DNA of 5,867 bases. It comes from Methanocorpusculum sp. (GTDB taxonomy: Archaea > Halobacteriota > Methanomicrobia > Methanomicrobiales > Methanocorpusculaceae). Shown in pieces: positions 1-5,801 of the stretch. A program made the translations under genes and the position numbers. How positions within the stretch are numbered: position 1 is the first letter of the stretch; each line of letters starts with the position of its first letter. The stretch lies in contig JAUNXW010000107.1 in assembly GCA_030539595.1 (NCBI GenBank), positions 1 through 5,867 of the forward strand, written 5' to 3'. The notes beneath the pieces were generated by a model, which was given only the letters and a program-made list of their open reading frames with translations, made no database searches and was not told where the DNA came from.

Positions 1-24
1 AGTGAGTTCACTTTGTTCACTAAC
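1..24. repeat. Clustered AGTGA/TCACT repeats, possible operator
   Basis: The window opens with the interrupted palindrome AGTGA-gt-TCACT (1-12). It overlaps two direct copies of GTTCACT (6-12 and 15-21) with a period of 9 bases. A further TCACTAA, matching 17-23, lies at 84-90 next to the candidate TATA element. Short repeated and palindromic motifs upstream of an operon are typical of regulator binding sites, but no known operator is recognised. The array may continue to the left of the window, and chance similarity in AT-rich DNA cannot be excluded. Confidence 0.3.
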
Positions 25-68
25 CGCAACAGAAAACTTAGACTAAATCGTGTCCAACAAATTCACAT

Positions 69-83
69 AACAATTGTATAAAC
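69..83 (+). promoter_or_regulatory. Candidate archaeal TATA element for the kor-suc-dac operon
   Basis: TATAAA at 77-82 follows the 8-base palindrome ACAATTGT (70-77). Archaeal TATA boxes are centred about 26-27 bases before the start of transcription, so transcription would begin near 105 and leave a leader of roughly 50 bases before the first ATG at 154. No clear purine-rich BRE is visible. The alternative TATAATAT at 132-139 would place the start inside the first gene, so it is less likely. The whole 1-153 region is AT-rich and holds no convincing gene. Confidence 0.3.
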
Positions 84-153
84 TCACTAATTTGTGTACC
101 CAATGGAATTGTTTTTAGTATGTTAAACACGTATAATATTAACAGTATTAATA

Positions 154-426
154 ATGAGACTAATCATCAACCAATTAAGATGCAAAGGCTGCAATATGTG
201 CACAAAAGTCTGTCCTTACGGCATCTTCACCGAAGGGAAAAAACCGGGTCCCAGAGGATACGTGATACCCGTACTTGACAGACCCGAAAGATGTACAAAC
301 TGCCGATTGCAGAAAATGTATCAGCGTCAGCTTTGCGGAATGTGCCAAACAATTTGTCCCGACCAGGCAATCTCATGGATTGATGAGAAAAAATTCGAAC
401 CTCACAAAGTGGTGATTGAATATTGA
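154..426 (+). CDS. korD: 2-oxoglutarate:ferredoxin oxidoreductase, delta (ferredoxin-like) subunit
   Basis: This 90-residue protein is the electron-transfer subunit of the four-subunit KOR complex. It should carry two [4Fe-4S] clusters that pass electrons between external ferredoxin and the TPP/Fe-S catalytic subunit in the cytoplasm. The first motif is complete: C10-x2-C13-x2-C16-x3-C20-P. The second half has C47, C50, C61, C64 and C68-P, with a loop (51-60) breaking the usual CxxCxxCxxxCP spacing. The length suits a stand-alone delta subunit. ATG 154 is the only sensible start because the next Met is inside the first cluster motif. No Shine-Dalgarno is visible before it, so initiation may be leaderless or SD-independent. 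Its TGA overlaps the TTG start of korA. The KOR assignment, rather than pyruvate or branched-chain oxidoreductase, rests on the adjacent korABC and sucCD. Confidence 0.9.
   Translation: MRLIINQLRCKGCNMCTKVCPYGIFTEGKKPGPRGYVIPVLDRPERCTNCRLQKMYQRQLCGMCQTICPDQAISWIDEKKFEPHKVVIEY
411..425 (+). promoter_or_regulatory. Ribosome-binding site that fixes the TTG start of korA
   Basis: GGTGAT at 411-416 is complementary to the archaeal 16S rRNA 3' end (anti-SD within AUCACCUCC) and lies 6 bases before TTG at 423-425. The same 6-base spacing is seen before korB, korC and sucD. The next in-frame ATG is 40 codons further on and would remove the conserved YPITPS region. TTG 423 is therefore the supported start. 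Confidence 0.75.
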
Positions 427-1556
427 CCGATAAAACAGAGTTCTACAACGGAAACACAGCCTGCGCTGAAGGAGCTATTGCCGCAGGGTGCAGATTTTTT
501 GCAGGATACCCCATAACACCTTCGACGGAAATAGCAGAGCGCATGGCTCTTCGCATGCCAAAAATAAACGGGAACTTCATCCAGATGGAAGATGAACTCG
601 CGAGTATGGCAGCAATCATCGGAGCTTCATGGGCTGGTGCGCGTTCAATGACGGCAACCTCCGGTCCCGGATTTTCTCTGATGATGGAAAATATAGGATA
701 TGCAGCAATGACCGAAACCCCTTGTGTTGTCGTAAACGTTCAAAGAGGGGGACCTTCAACAGGTCAGCCGACTATGGCAGCTCAGGGAGACATGCTTCAG
801 GCAAGATACGGTTCTCACGGAGATTACTCAATAATCGCACTCGCGCCTTCATCTGTTCAGGAAATGTTTGACTTAACGGTTAAAGCCTTCAACCTCGCGG
901 ATAAATTCAGAACGCCGGTATTTTTAATGGCTGATGAAACCATAGGACACATGCGTGAAAAAGTCACACTTCACGAAAACGTGGAAATAATTCCACGTCG
1001 TGAATTAACTGAAGGAGAACTCCCCTGCGCACCTGATGAAAATGGAATTTGCGGGTTTGGAACTTTCGGAAACGGTCACAATATACATATAACAGGACTT
1101 ACCCATAACGAAAAAGGATACCCGGCAACAGACTCAGCAGAACTGCATGAAAGAATGGTTAGACGTCAGGTCGATAAAATAGAAAAACACAGAGCCGAAC
1201 TCACAGACGTTGACATAATCAACCCTGACGCAGAAACAGTATTTGTTTCATACGGAGCGCCCACAAGAACAGTTCGTCAGCTTATGGCAGATATGCCTGA
1301 TAAATTCGGTCACATGAATATGAGAATAGTCTGGCCTTTCCCGGACGCAGAGCTTGAGAAATTCAAAAACGTAAAAACGTTCATCGTTCCCGAAATGAAT
1401 CTCGGTCAAATGGCAAAAGAACTTCGTCAGTACACGAATGTTCCCATTGTCACAGCCGCAAAATTGGGAGGAGCGCTTCACACAACCGAAGAACTTCTGA
1501 AAGCTGTCTCTGCTGCAGAAACCGCAAAAAAGCCCGTGACGGAGGTAAGATTATGA
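423..1556 (+). CDS. korA: 2-oxoglutarate:ferredoxin oxidoreductase, alpha subunit
   Basis: This 377-residue subunit forms much of the substrate/CoA side of the KOR active site, which interconverts succinyl-CoA plus CO2 and 2-oxoglutarate using ferredoxin. The N-terminal pyrimidine-binding-type domain spans about residues 10-230. It contains the family signature GYPITPSTEI (28-37), the QMEDE stretch (54-58), TSGPGFS (79-85) and QRGGPSTGQPT (107-117). A second domain, from about 268 to the end, includes the conserved EMNLGQ (324-329). Length and motif order match archaeal KorA. It starts with TTG and overlaps korD by 4 bases; its own TGA overlaps the korB ATG. VOR/IOR-type relatives share parts of this architecture, but the QMEDE/EMNLGQ style and the adjacent sucCD favour KorA. 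Confidence 0.93.
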   Translation: MTDKTEFYNGNTACAEGAIAAGCRFFAGYPITPSTEIAERMALRMPKINGNFIQMEDELASMAAIIGASWAGARSMTATSGPGFSLMMENIGYAAMTETPCVVVNVQRGGPSTGQPTMAAQGDMLQARYGSHGDYSIIALAPSSVQEMFDLTVKAFNLADKFRTPVFLMADETIGHMREKVTLHENVEIIPRRELTEGELPCAPDENGICGFGTFGNGHNIHITGLTHNEKGYPATDSAELHERMVRRQVDKIEKHRAELTDVDIINPDAETVFVSYGAPTRTVRQLMADMPDKFGHMNMRIVWPFPDAELEKFKNVKTFIVPEMNLGQMAKELRQYTNVPIVTAAKLGGALHTTEELLKAVSAAETAKKPVTEVRL

Positions 1557-2347
1557 CGCTTGAAGACTGGTACAGACAGGACAGGCTTCCTCATATTTAC
1601 TGTGCGGGCTGTGGTAACGGAACAATTCTTAACTGCACACTTCGCGCAGTCGATAAACTCGGATACAAAATCGAAGAGACTACATTTGTCTCGGGAATCG
1701 GCTGTTCATCAAGAGCCGGAGGATACACATCTGCAGATTCGCTTCACACAACTCACGGAAGAGCAATTGCTTTTGCAACAGGAGTTAAACTTGTCAAGCC
1801 CAAGCAGCACGTGATTGTTTTCACAGGAGACGGAGACTGCTCGGCAATCGGCGGAAACCACTTTATTCACGCGTGCAGAAGAAATATTGATATAACCGTC
1901 ATCTGCATGAACAACAACATCTACGGAATGACCGGCGGTCAGGGAAGTCCCTGCACACCGTGCGGGGCAATAACAACAACAACCCCTTACGGTATGAAAG
2001 AACAGCCTTTTGATTTGTGCAATCTGGCAATTGCCGCGGGAGCAAATTATGTTGCACGCTGGACTTCTTTCCACGTGAAAGAACTGACGGAAGCAATTGT
2101 CAAAGGGCTTGACGTTCCCGGATTTTCGTTCATTGAAGTAGCAACACAGTGCCCGACATCATTTGGAAGCAAGAACAAGATGAAGCAGGTAACGCAGTTC
2201 ATCGACATGTTCAAAAATTCAGCGGTTCTCAAAGTCAAAGCCGACAGAGACGCGGCGGCAGGAAAACCTCTTGAAAAAGGAAAATTCGTTGTCGGTGAAC
2301 TCATGCTCAGAAATAATCCGACGCTTGGAACGGAGGTAAAACAATGA
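1553..2347 (+). CDS. korB: 2-oxoglutarate:ferredoxin oxidoreductase, beta (TPP and Fe-S) subunit
   Basis: This 264-residue catalytic subunit binds thiamine pyrophosphate and one [4Fe-4S] cluster. The TPP-Mg motif is visible as GDGD (92-95) followed by NNNIYGMTGGQ (120-130). Four cysteines, C17, C20, C51 and C200, match the order and near-exact spacing of the cluster ligands known from the Sulfolobus enzyme (12, 15, 46, 197), so the cluster should be intact. An unusual feature is the pair C134-x2-C137, placed where relatives usually read SPTTP just after the TPP motif. A strong GGAGGT (1541-1546) lies 6 bases before the ATG, which overlaps the korA stop. The TGA overlaps the korC start. Substrate is inferred from neighbours. 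Confidence 0.94.
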   Translation: MTLEDWYRQDRLPHIYCAGCGNGTILNCTLRAVDKLGYKIEETTFVSGIGCSSRAGGYTSADSLHTTHGRAIAFATGVKLVKPKQHVIVFTGDGDCSAIGGNHFIHACRRNIDITVICMNNNIYGMTGGQGSPCTPCGAITTTTPYGMKEQPFDLCNLAIAAGANYVARWTSFHVKELTEAIVKGLDVPGFSFIEVATQCPTSFGSKNKMKQVTQFIDMFKNSAVLKVKADRDAAAGKPLEKGKFVVGELMLRNNPTLGTEVKQ

Positions 2348-2880
2348 AGACTGAGATAAGATTTTCAGGTCTCGGCGGTCAGGGAATTATCACAGCCGCT
2401 GTGATTTTGGGAAGAGCCGCAGCTCTTTACGCTGGCAAACATGTTGTTCAGACTCAGAGTTACGGACCTGAAGCAAGAGGTGGAGCATCCGCTTCTGCTG
2501 TAATCATTTCGGATGAACCCATCTATTACCCTAAGGTCACAAACCCTGACATTTATGCAATTATGTCTGAGGAGGCTTACAAAAAGTACGGGTCGTCAGC
2601 TCCTTCGGACGCATTAATGCTTATTGACCCGGGTTTTGTTTCAAGCCGCCCAAGCTGCAAGTATTATGAAGTTCCGGCAACCGCTTCTGCTAAGGAAAAG
2701 CTCGGCAAGACTGTCTTTGCAAACGTTGTGATGCTTGGGGGAATTCTTGAAGCGACCAAAGTCGTAAGCTATGAAGCCCTTGAAAAAGCTGTTCTCGACA
2801 GTGTGCCCAAAGGAACAGAAGAAGCGAACAAGAAAGCACTTGAAATCGGAAGAGAGATTATTAGGAGTCAACAAAAATGA
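2344..2880 (+). CDS. korC: 2-oxoglutarate:ferredoxin oxidoreductase, gamma subunit
   Basis: This 178-residue protein is the gamma subunit domain (POR-type) of the KOR complex, the part that helps bind CoA and seals the active site between alpha and beta. Hallmarks are FSGLGGQGI near the N-terminus (7-15) and SYGPEARGG (39-47). The rest forms a typical alpha/beta fold of normal length. GGAGGT (2332-2337) lies 6 bases before the ATG. The start overlaps korB by 4 bases and the stop overlaps sucC by 4 bases. No missing residues or frame breaks are seen. The symbol follows the usual methanogen naming; some annotations call the same subunit korG. Confidence 0.92.
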   Translation: MKTEIRFSGLGGQGIITAAVILGRAAALYAGKHVVQTQSYGPEARGGASASAVIISDEPIYYPKVTNPDIYAIMSEEAYKKYGSSAPSDALMLIDPGFVSSRPSCKYYEVPATASAKEKLGKTVFANVVMLGGILEATKVVSYEALEKAVLDSVPKGTEEANKKALEIGREIIRSQQK

Positions 2881-3956
2881 AATTCCGTGAATACGAAGCC
2901 AAACAGATATTCAAAGATGCGGGTATACCCGTTGCAAAAAGCAGACTGATTACAAAACCAGAAGAAGCAAAAGACGCCTGCGCTGCAGACAAAGTTGTCT
3001 TAAAAGCACAGGTCGATGTCGGTGGAAGAGGAAAAGCAGGCGGAATTCTTCCCGCAGACAAAAATAATATAGAATCGGTCGCACGCGAACTCTTCGCGAA
3101 AAAAATAAAAGGTCTCGCGGTTGAAAAAATTCTGGTTGAAGAGGCTCTTGACATCTCGCACGAATATTATCTGAGCATTACAATTGACCGCTCTGCAAAG
3201 CGTCCGGTAATTCTTTTCTCAAGCGAAGGGGGAGTTGAAATTGAAACTCTCGCAAGAGAAAGACCTGAGGCTCTCACAAGAGTTAATGTTGACCCGTGCT
3301 TTGAAAAACTTCCGGATTTCATTGTAAGAGATGTCATCGGAAACGCACCGAAGGAACTCGGTTCGGTCGTTAAAAAACTCTATGAAGTTTTTGTAACCAA
3401 AGACGCTGTCCTTGCTGAAATCAACCCGCTTGTTATGACCCCTTCAGGTGTTTTTGCAGCAGACGGCAAAATAATTCTTGATGACAATTCACTTACCCGT
3501 CAGGGAATTTCAGAAAACCGAGACTTAACGGAACGCGAAAAAGAAGCCGAGAAACATGGATTTTCTTACGTTGAGCTTGACGGTTCAATCGGCGTTATCG
3601 GAAACGGTGCGGGACTGACAATGGCAACACTCGATATCATCGCACACTACAACGGCAAACCCGCAAACTTCCTTGATGTAGGTGGAGGAGCTGATGCAGA
3701 GCGTGTAACTCATGCGGTAAGACTTGTTGCGTCAATGCCCGACGTGAAAGTAATCGTTGTGAATTTACTCGGGGGAATTACACGCTGCGACGAAGTAGCC
3801 AAAGGAATTATTGCAGCAGGCGTTTCTCAGGATGTAATTGTCAGAATTGCGGGAACCAATGAAGCCGAAGGCAAAGTTCTTCTCGAAGCTAAGGGATACA
3901 AAATGACCAAGACTATGGATGAAGCTATCAAAGCCGCTGTGGAGGTCTGCGCATGA
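2877..3956 (+). CDS. sucC: Succinyl-CoA synthetase, beta subunit (ATP-grasp)
   Basis: This 359-residue protein joins SucD to make succinyl-CoA from succinate, CoA and a nucleoside triphosphate. The N-terminal ATP-grasp domain carries GGRGKAGG (49-56). EINP (181-184) and D196 match the Mg-nucleotide ligands of E. coli SucC (Asn199/Asp213). The C-terminal ligase domain shows IGNGAG (241-246), NFLDVGGGA (264-272) and LLGGITRCD (297-305). It is about 30 residues shorter than the E. coli protein; by eye, shorter loops near residues 77-84 and 208-228 account for much of this, with no sign of truncation. I cannot tell ATP from GTP specificity. A GGAG (2864-2867) lies 9 bases before the ATG. Coupling to korC suggests the succinyl-CoA feeds KOR. 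Confidence 0.95.
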   Translation: MKFREYEAKQIFKDAGIPVAKSRLITKPEEAKDACAADKVVLKAQVDVGGRGKAGGILPADKNNIESVARELFAKKIKGLAVEKILVEEALDISHEYYLSITIDRSAKRPVILFSSEGGVEIETLARERPEALTRVNVDPCFEKLPDFIVRDVIGNAPKELGSVVKKLYEVFVTKDAVLAEINPLVMTPSGVFAADGKIILDDNSLTRQGISENRDLTEREKEAEKHGFSYVELDGSIGVIGNGAGLTMATLDIIAHYNGKPANFLDVGGGADAERVTHAVRLVASMPDVKVIVVNLLGGITRCDEVAKGIIAAGVSQDVIVRIAGTNEAEGKVLLEAKGYKMTKTMDEAIKAAVEVCA

Positions 3957-4828
3957 TTTATGCCGATAAAAACACAGGCGTTCTTGTTCAGGGCGCAACA
4001 GGTTCTCAAGGGAGATTCCACATCAATCTGATGAACGAATACGCAAAGAAAGTAGGTGGTAAAGGAGTAATTGCCGGAATGACGCCAGGGAAAGGAGGTC
4101 AGGAGGTTTTTGGAGTTCCGGTTTACAACACGGTTCGCGATGCCTGCGCAAATCACGATATAGGAGCAACAGTTATTTTTGTTCCCGGAGGCGGTTGCGG
4201 TGATGCGATTATGGAAGCGGCGGATTCGGGTATTCCGACAATTGTGACAATCACGGAGCACATCCCTGTTCATGACGTGATGAAAGCAATTGCATATGCG
4301 GATAAATGCGGTTCAAAAGTTATTGGTCCAAACTGTCCGGGTATGATGATTCCGGAAGAATGTAAACTTGGAATAATTCCCGCAAACCTTTGTAAAAAAG
4401 GTGACATCGGTGTGGTTTCAAGAAGCGGAACACTCACCTATCAGGTTATTTCAGAACTTACCGAGTCAGGTTTCGGTCAGTCGGGAATTGTTGGAATAGG
4501 CGGAGACGCTGTTATAGGTCAGACTTTTTCAGAAGTCATCGACGAATTCGATGAAGACAAACACACTAAAGCGGTTGTATTAATCGGTGAGGTCGGCGGA
4601 AATCTTGAGTTTGAAGGAGCGAAGCACGCAATTTCTCTTGGACTTCCTGTGGTTTCATACATCGCGGGAGTTTCAGCACCCAAAGAAAAACGCATGGGAC
4701 ACGCGGGAGCTATTGTTGAAGGAGGAGAAGGAGATGCGGCTTCCAAAATCGAAAGGCTGAAAAGTCTTGGAATACCTGTTGCAACCCGCCCGTCGCAGAT
4801 ACCGGAACTTGTTAAAGAGGTCTTATGA
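3953..4828 (+). CDS. sucD: Succinyl-CoA synthetase, alpha subunit
   Basis: This 291-residue subunit carries the CoA-binding Rossmann domain and the phosphohistidine of succinyl-CoA synthetase. The CoA-binding start QGATGSQGRFH is at 13-23, GPNCPG at 125-130 and SRSGTLTYQ at 156-164. The catalytic His is H250 in MGHAGAI (248-254), equivalent to E. coli His246. E213 in LIGEVGG matches the glutamate that contacts that histidine. Length is normal for the family. GGAGGT (3941-3946) sits 6 bases before the ATG, which overlaps the sucC stop. All expected catalytic residues are present, so the SucCD pair should be active. Its TGA overlaps the start of the diadenylate cyclase gene. Confidence 0.96.
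   Translation: MIYADKNTGVLVQGATGSQGRFHINLMNEYAKKVGGKGVIAGMTPGKGGQEVFGVPVYNTVRDACANHDIGATVIFVPGGGCGDAIMEAADSGIPTIVTITEHIPVHDVMKAIAYADKCGSKVIGPNCPGMMIPEECKLGIIPANLCKKGDIGVVSRSGTLTYQVISELTESGFGQSGIVGIGGDAVIGQTFSEVIDEFDEDKHTKAVVLIGEVGGNLEFEGAKHAISLGLPVVSYIAGVSAPKEKRMGHAGAIVEGGEGDAASKIERLKSLGIPVATRPSQIPELVKEVL
4817..4827 (+). promoter_or_regulatory. Closely spaced ribosome-binding site of the dacZ start
   Basis: GAGGT at 4817-4821 is separated from ATG 4825 by only 3 bases. In korB, korC and sucD a full GGAGGT sits 6 bases away. An alternative in-frame ATG at 4849 has no SD-like sequence. The overlap with the sucD stop favours 4825, but the shorter match and tight spacing suggest weaker initiation that relies on coupling to sucD translation. 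That would suit a signalling enzyme needed in small amounts; this last point is inference. Confidence 0.5.
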
Positions 4829-5634
4829 TTAACAAGAAAAACAGAATTATGCTTCAGTCGGCAGACAAACTCGCGAAAGAAGTCAACGCTCTTGCTATAA
4901 TTTCATTCGTTCCGAAACAGCCCAATCTCAAACTTGAAACGCCCGCAATTCATGTTTGTGATATTCAGCCGGAAATTCTGCGCGACGAATCAATGATTTC
5001 TCTTGTTGACTACTGTTCGAATCAGGTGATGGATGCTGTTCTTCAGTACAGAATTCTGACAAAAACCGACAGCGGAAATGTTGTTGCGGTTTTTCCCAAT
5101 GCACTATTAATTTATGATATAGAAAACACCGATACGGAGTTTTCAGCAAAAGACTTTGCAGATATTGCAGACCCTGATGCAACTCATGCAATTCTTTCAA
5201 TTGCTCTTGAAGTTGCTCACGACGGGCGCGAAGGACGCGCGGTTGGAACTGCGTTTATCATTGGAGATATTGATGAACTCAAACGCTGGTCTCATCAGGG
5301 TGTGATTAACCCGTATGAAGGTCATCCTGAGTCTGTAAGGGATATCAAAATGAAAGAAAACTGGGAGAGCGTGAAAGAGTTTGCACAGCTCGACGGGGTT
5401 TTCATTATAGACAAAAACGGAATTATCGGAGCTTCGGGAAGATATCTTGATGCTGACGGACGTGATGTGTGTCTTCAAAGCGGTCTTGGAGGAAGACATC
5501 TTGCAACAGCTGCAATTACAAAAGTAACTCCGTCAATTGGAATTGTTGTTTCAGAGTCCGGTGGAGTAATCAGAGTGTTTGTCAGCGGAAAAGTTGTTGC
5601 TCAGATTAGAACCGATCTGAGACTTAGTATGTGA
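4825..5634 (+). CDS. dacZ: Archaeal diadenylate cyclase (c-di-AMP synthase), DacZ type
   Basis: This 269-residue soluble protein has a C-terminal DisA_N/DAC domain (about 115-260) that condenses two ATP to cyclic di-AMP. Recognisable blocks are GREGRAVGTAFIIGD (134-148), the DGA-type motif as DGVFIID (190-196), GRYLDAD (205-211), GGRHLATAAIT (222-232), which holds the RHR-type motif, and VSESGG (242-247). The N-terminal part (about 10-110) is a separate alpha/beta region. In archaeal DacZ proteins this region is described as resembling the C-terminal domain of pyruvate kinase, which I recall and have not tested. No membrane segment or signal peptide is seen, unlike bacterial CdaA. The motif departures DGV and RHL may be lineage variants or affect rate. 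It overlaps sucD by 4 bases and is the last gene of the operon. Older annotations of this family read DUF147. Confidence 0.88.
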   Translation: MINKKNRIMLQSADKLAKEVNALAIISFVPKQPNLKLETPAIHVCDIQPEILRDESMISLVDYCSNQVMDAVLQYRILTKTDSGNVVAVFPNALLIYDIENTDTEFSAKDFADIADPDATHAILSIALEVAHDGREGRAVGTAFIIGDIDELKRWSHQGVINPYEGHPESVRDIKMKENWESVKEFAQLDGVFIIDKNGIIGASGRYLDADGRDVCLQSGLGGRHLATAAITKVTPSIGIVVSESGGVIRVFVSGKVVAQIRTDLRLSM

Positions 5635-5646
5635 GAGTTTCAATTA

Positions 5647-5656
5647 TTTTTTTTTT
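5647..5656 (+). terminator. T-tract terminator at the operon end
   Basis: A run of ten T residues begins 13 bases after the dacZ stop. No stable GC-rich hairpin precedes it, which fits archaeal termination on U-rich transcript ends. Further T runs at 5699-5705, 5715-5720, 5810-5815, 5824-5830 and 5854-5860 could act as back-up sites. Confidence 0.65.
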
Positions 5657-5716
5657 CGGTGTCTTGTTATATTATTTCAAGAGTTGATTGCTTTTATATT
5701 TTTTTGCTTGAATATT

Positions 5717-5801
5717 TTTTCGTGTAAGTTGGTTTGTTACGGTGCGGGTTTATTTCGCTGTATCACGAAAACAACACGAAAATACGTGAAAAGCACGAAA
5801 G
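5717..5801. repeat. Short array of CACGAAA-like units with an inverted copy
   Basis: Four related units occur in a row: CACGAAAA (5764-5771), CACGAAAA (5775-5782), ACGTGAAAA (5784-5792) and CACGAAAG (5794-5801). They start about 10-11 bases apart, close to one helical turn. An inverted copy, TTTTCGTGT (5717-5725), is the exact reverse complement of 5774-5782, so long-range pairing is possible. The surrounding 5635-5867 region is AT-rich and no convincing gene was found in it. The units could be a degenerate intergenic repeat, a protein-binding array or a drift product of slippage. Confidence 0.55.

Noticed and set aside
132..139. TATAATAT as the main TATA box
   Set aside because: With normal archaeal spacing, transcription would start a few bases inside korD, leaving no usable in-frame start codon.
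1940..1953. Perfect inverted repeat CAGGGA-ag-TCCCTG
   Set aside because: It lies inside korB with a 2-base loop and encodes the conserved GQGSP stretch; a coding coincidence is more likely than a regulatory hairpin.
1709..2304. Overlapping minus-strand frames of 65-121 codons inside korB
   Set aside because: They lie opposite a clearly conserved gene, show no recognisable motifs and are typical shadow frames.
1933..2386. A 14-base identity between korB (1933-1946) and korC (2373-2386)
   Set aside because: Both copies encode a G-G-Q-G motif in the same codon choice; convergence at the protein level explains it without duplication or recombination.
154..2880. Pyruvate, 2-oxoisovalerate or indolepyruvate:ferredoxin oxidoreductase instead of 2-oxoglutarate synthase
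   Set aside because: The D-A-B-C subunit set, the KorA-style motifs and direct coupling to sucCD, whose product is the KOR substrate, all favour 2-oxoglutarate. Sequence alone does not fully prove substrate.
3827..4273. A 148-codon minus-strand frame across the sucC-sucD junction
   Set aside because: It lies opposite two genes with full catalytic motifs and its translation shows no domain; shadow frame.
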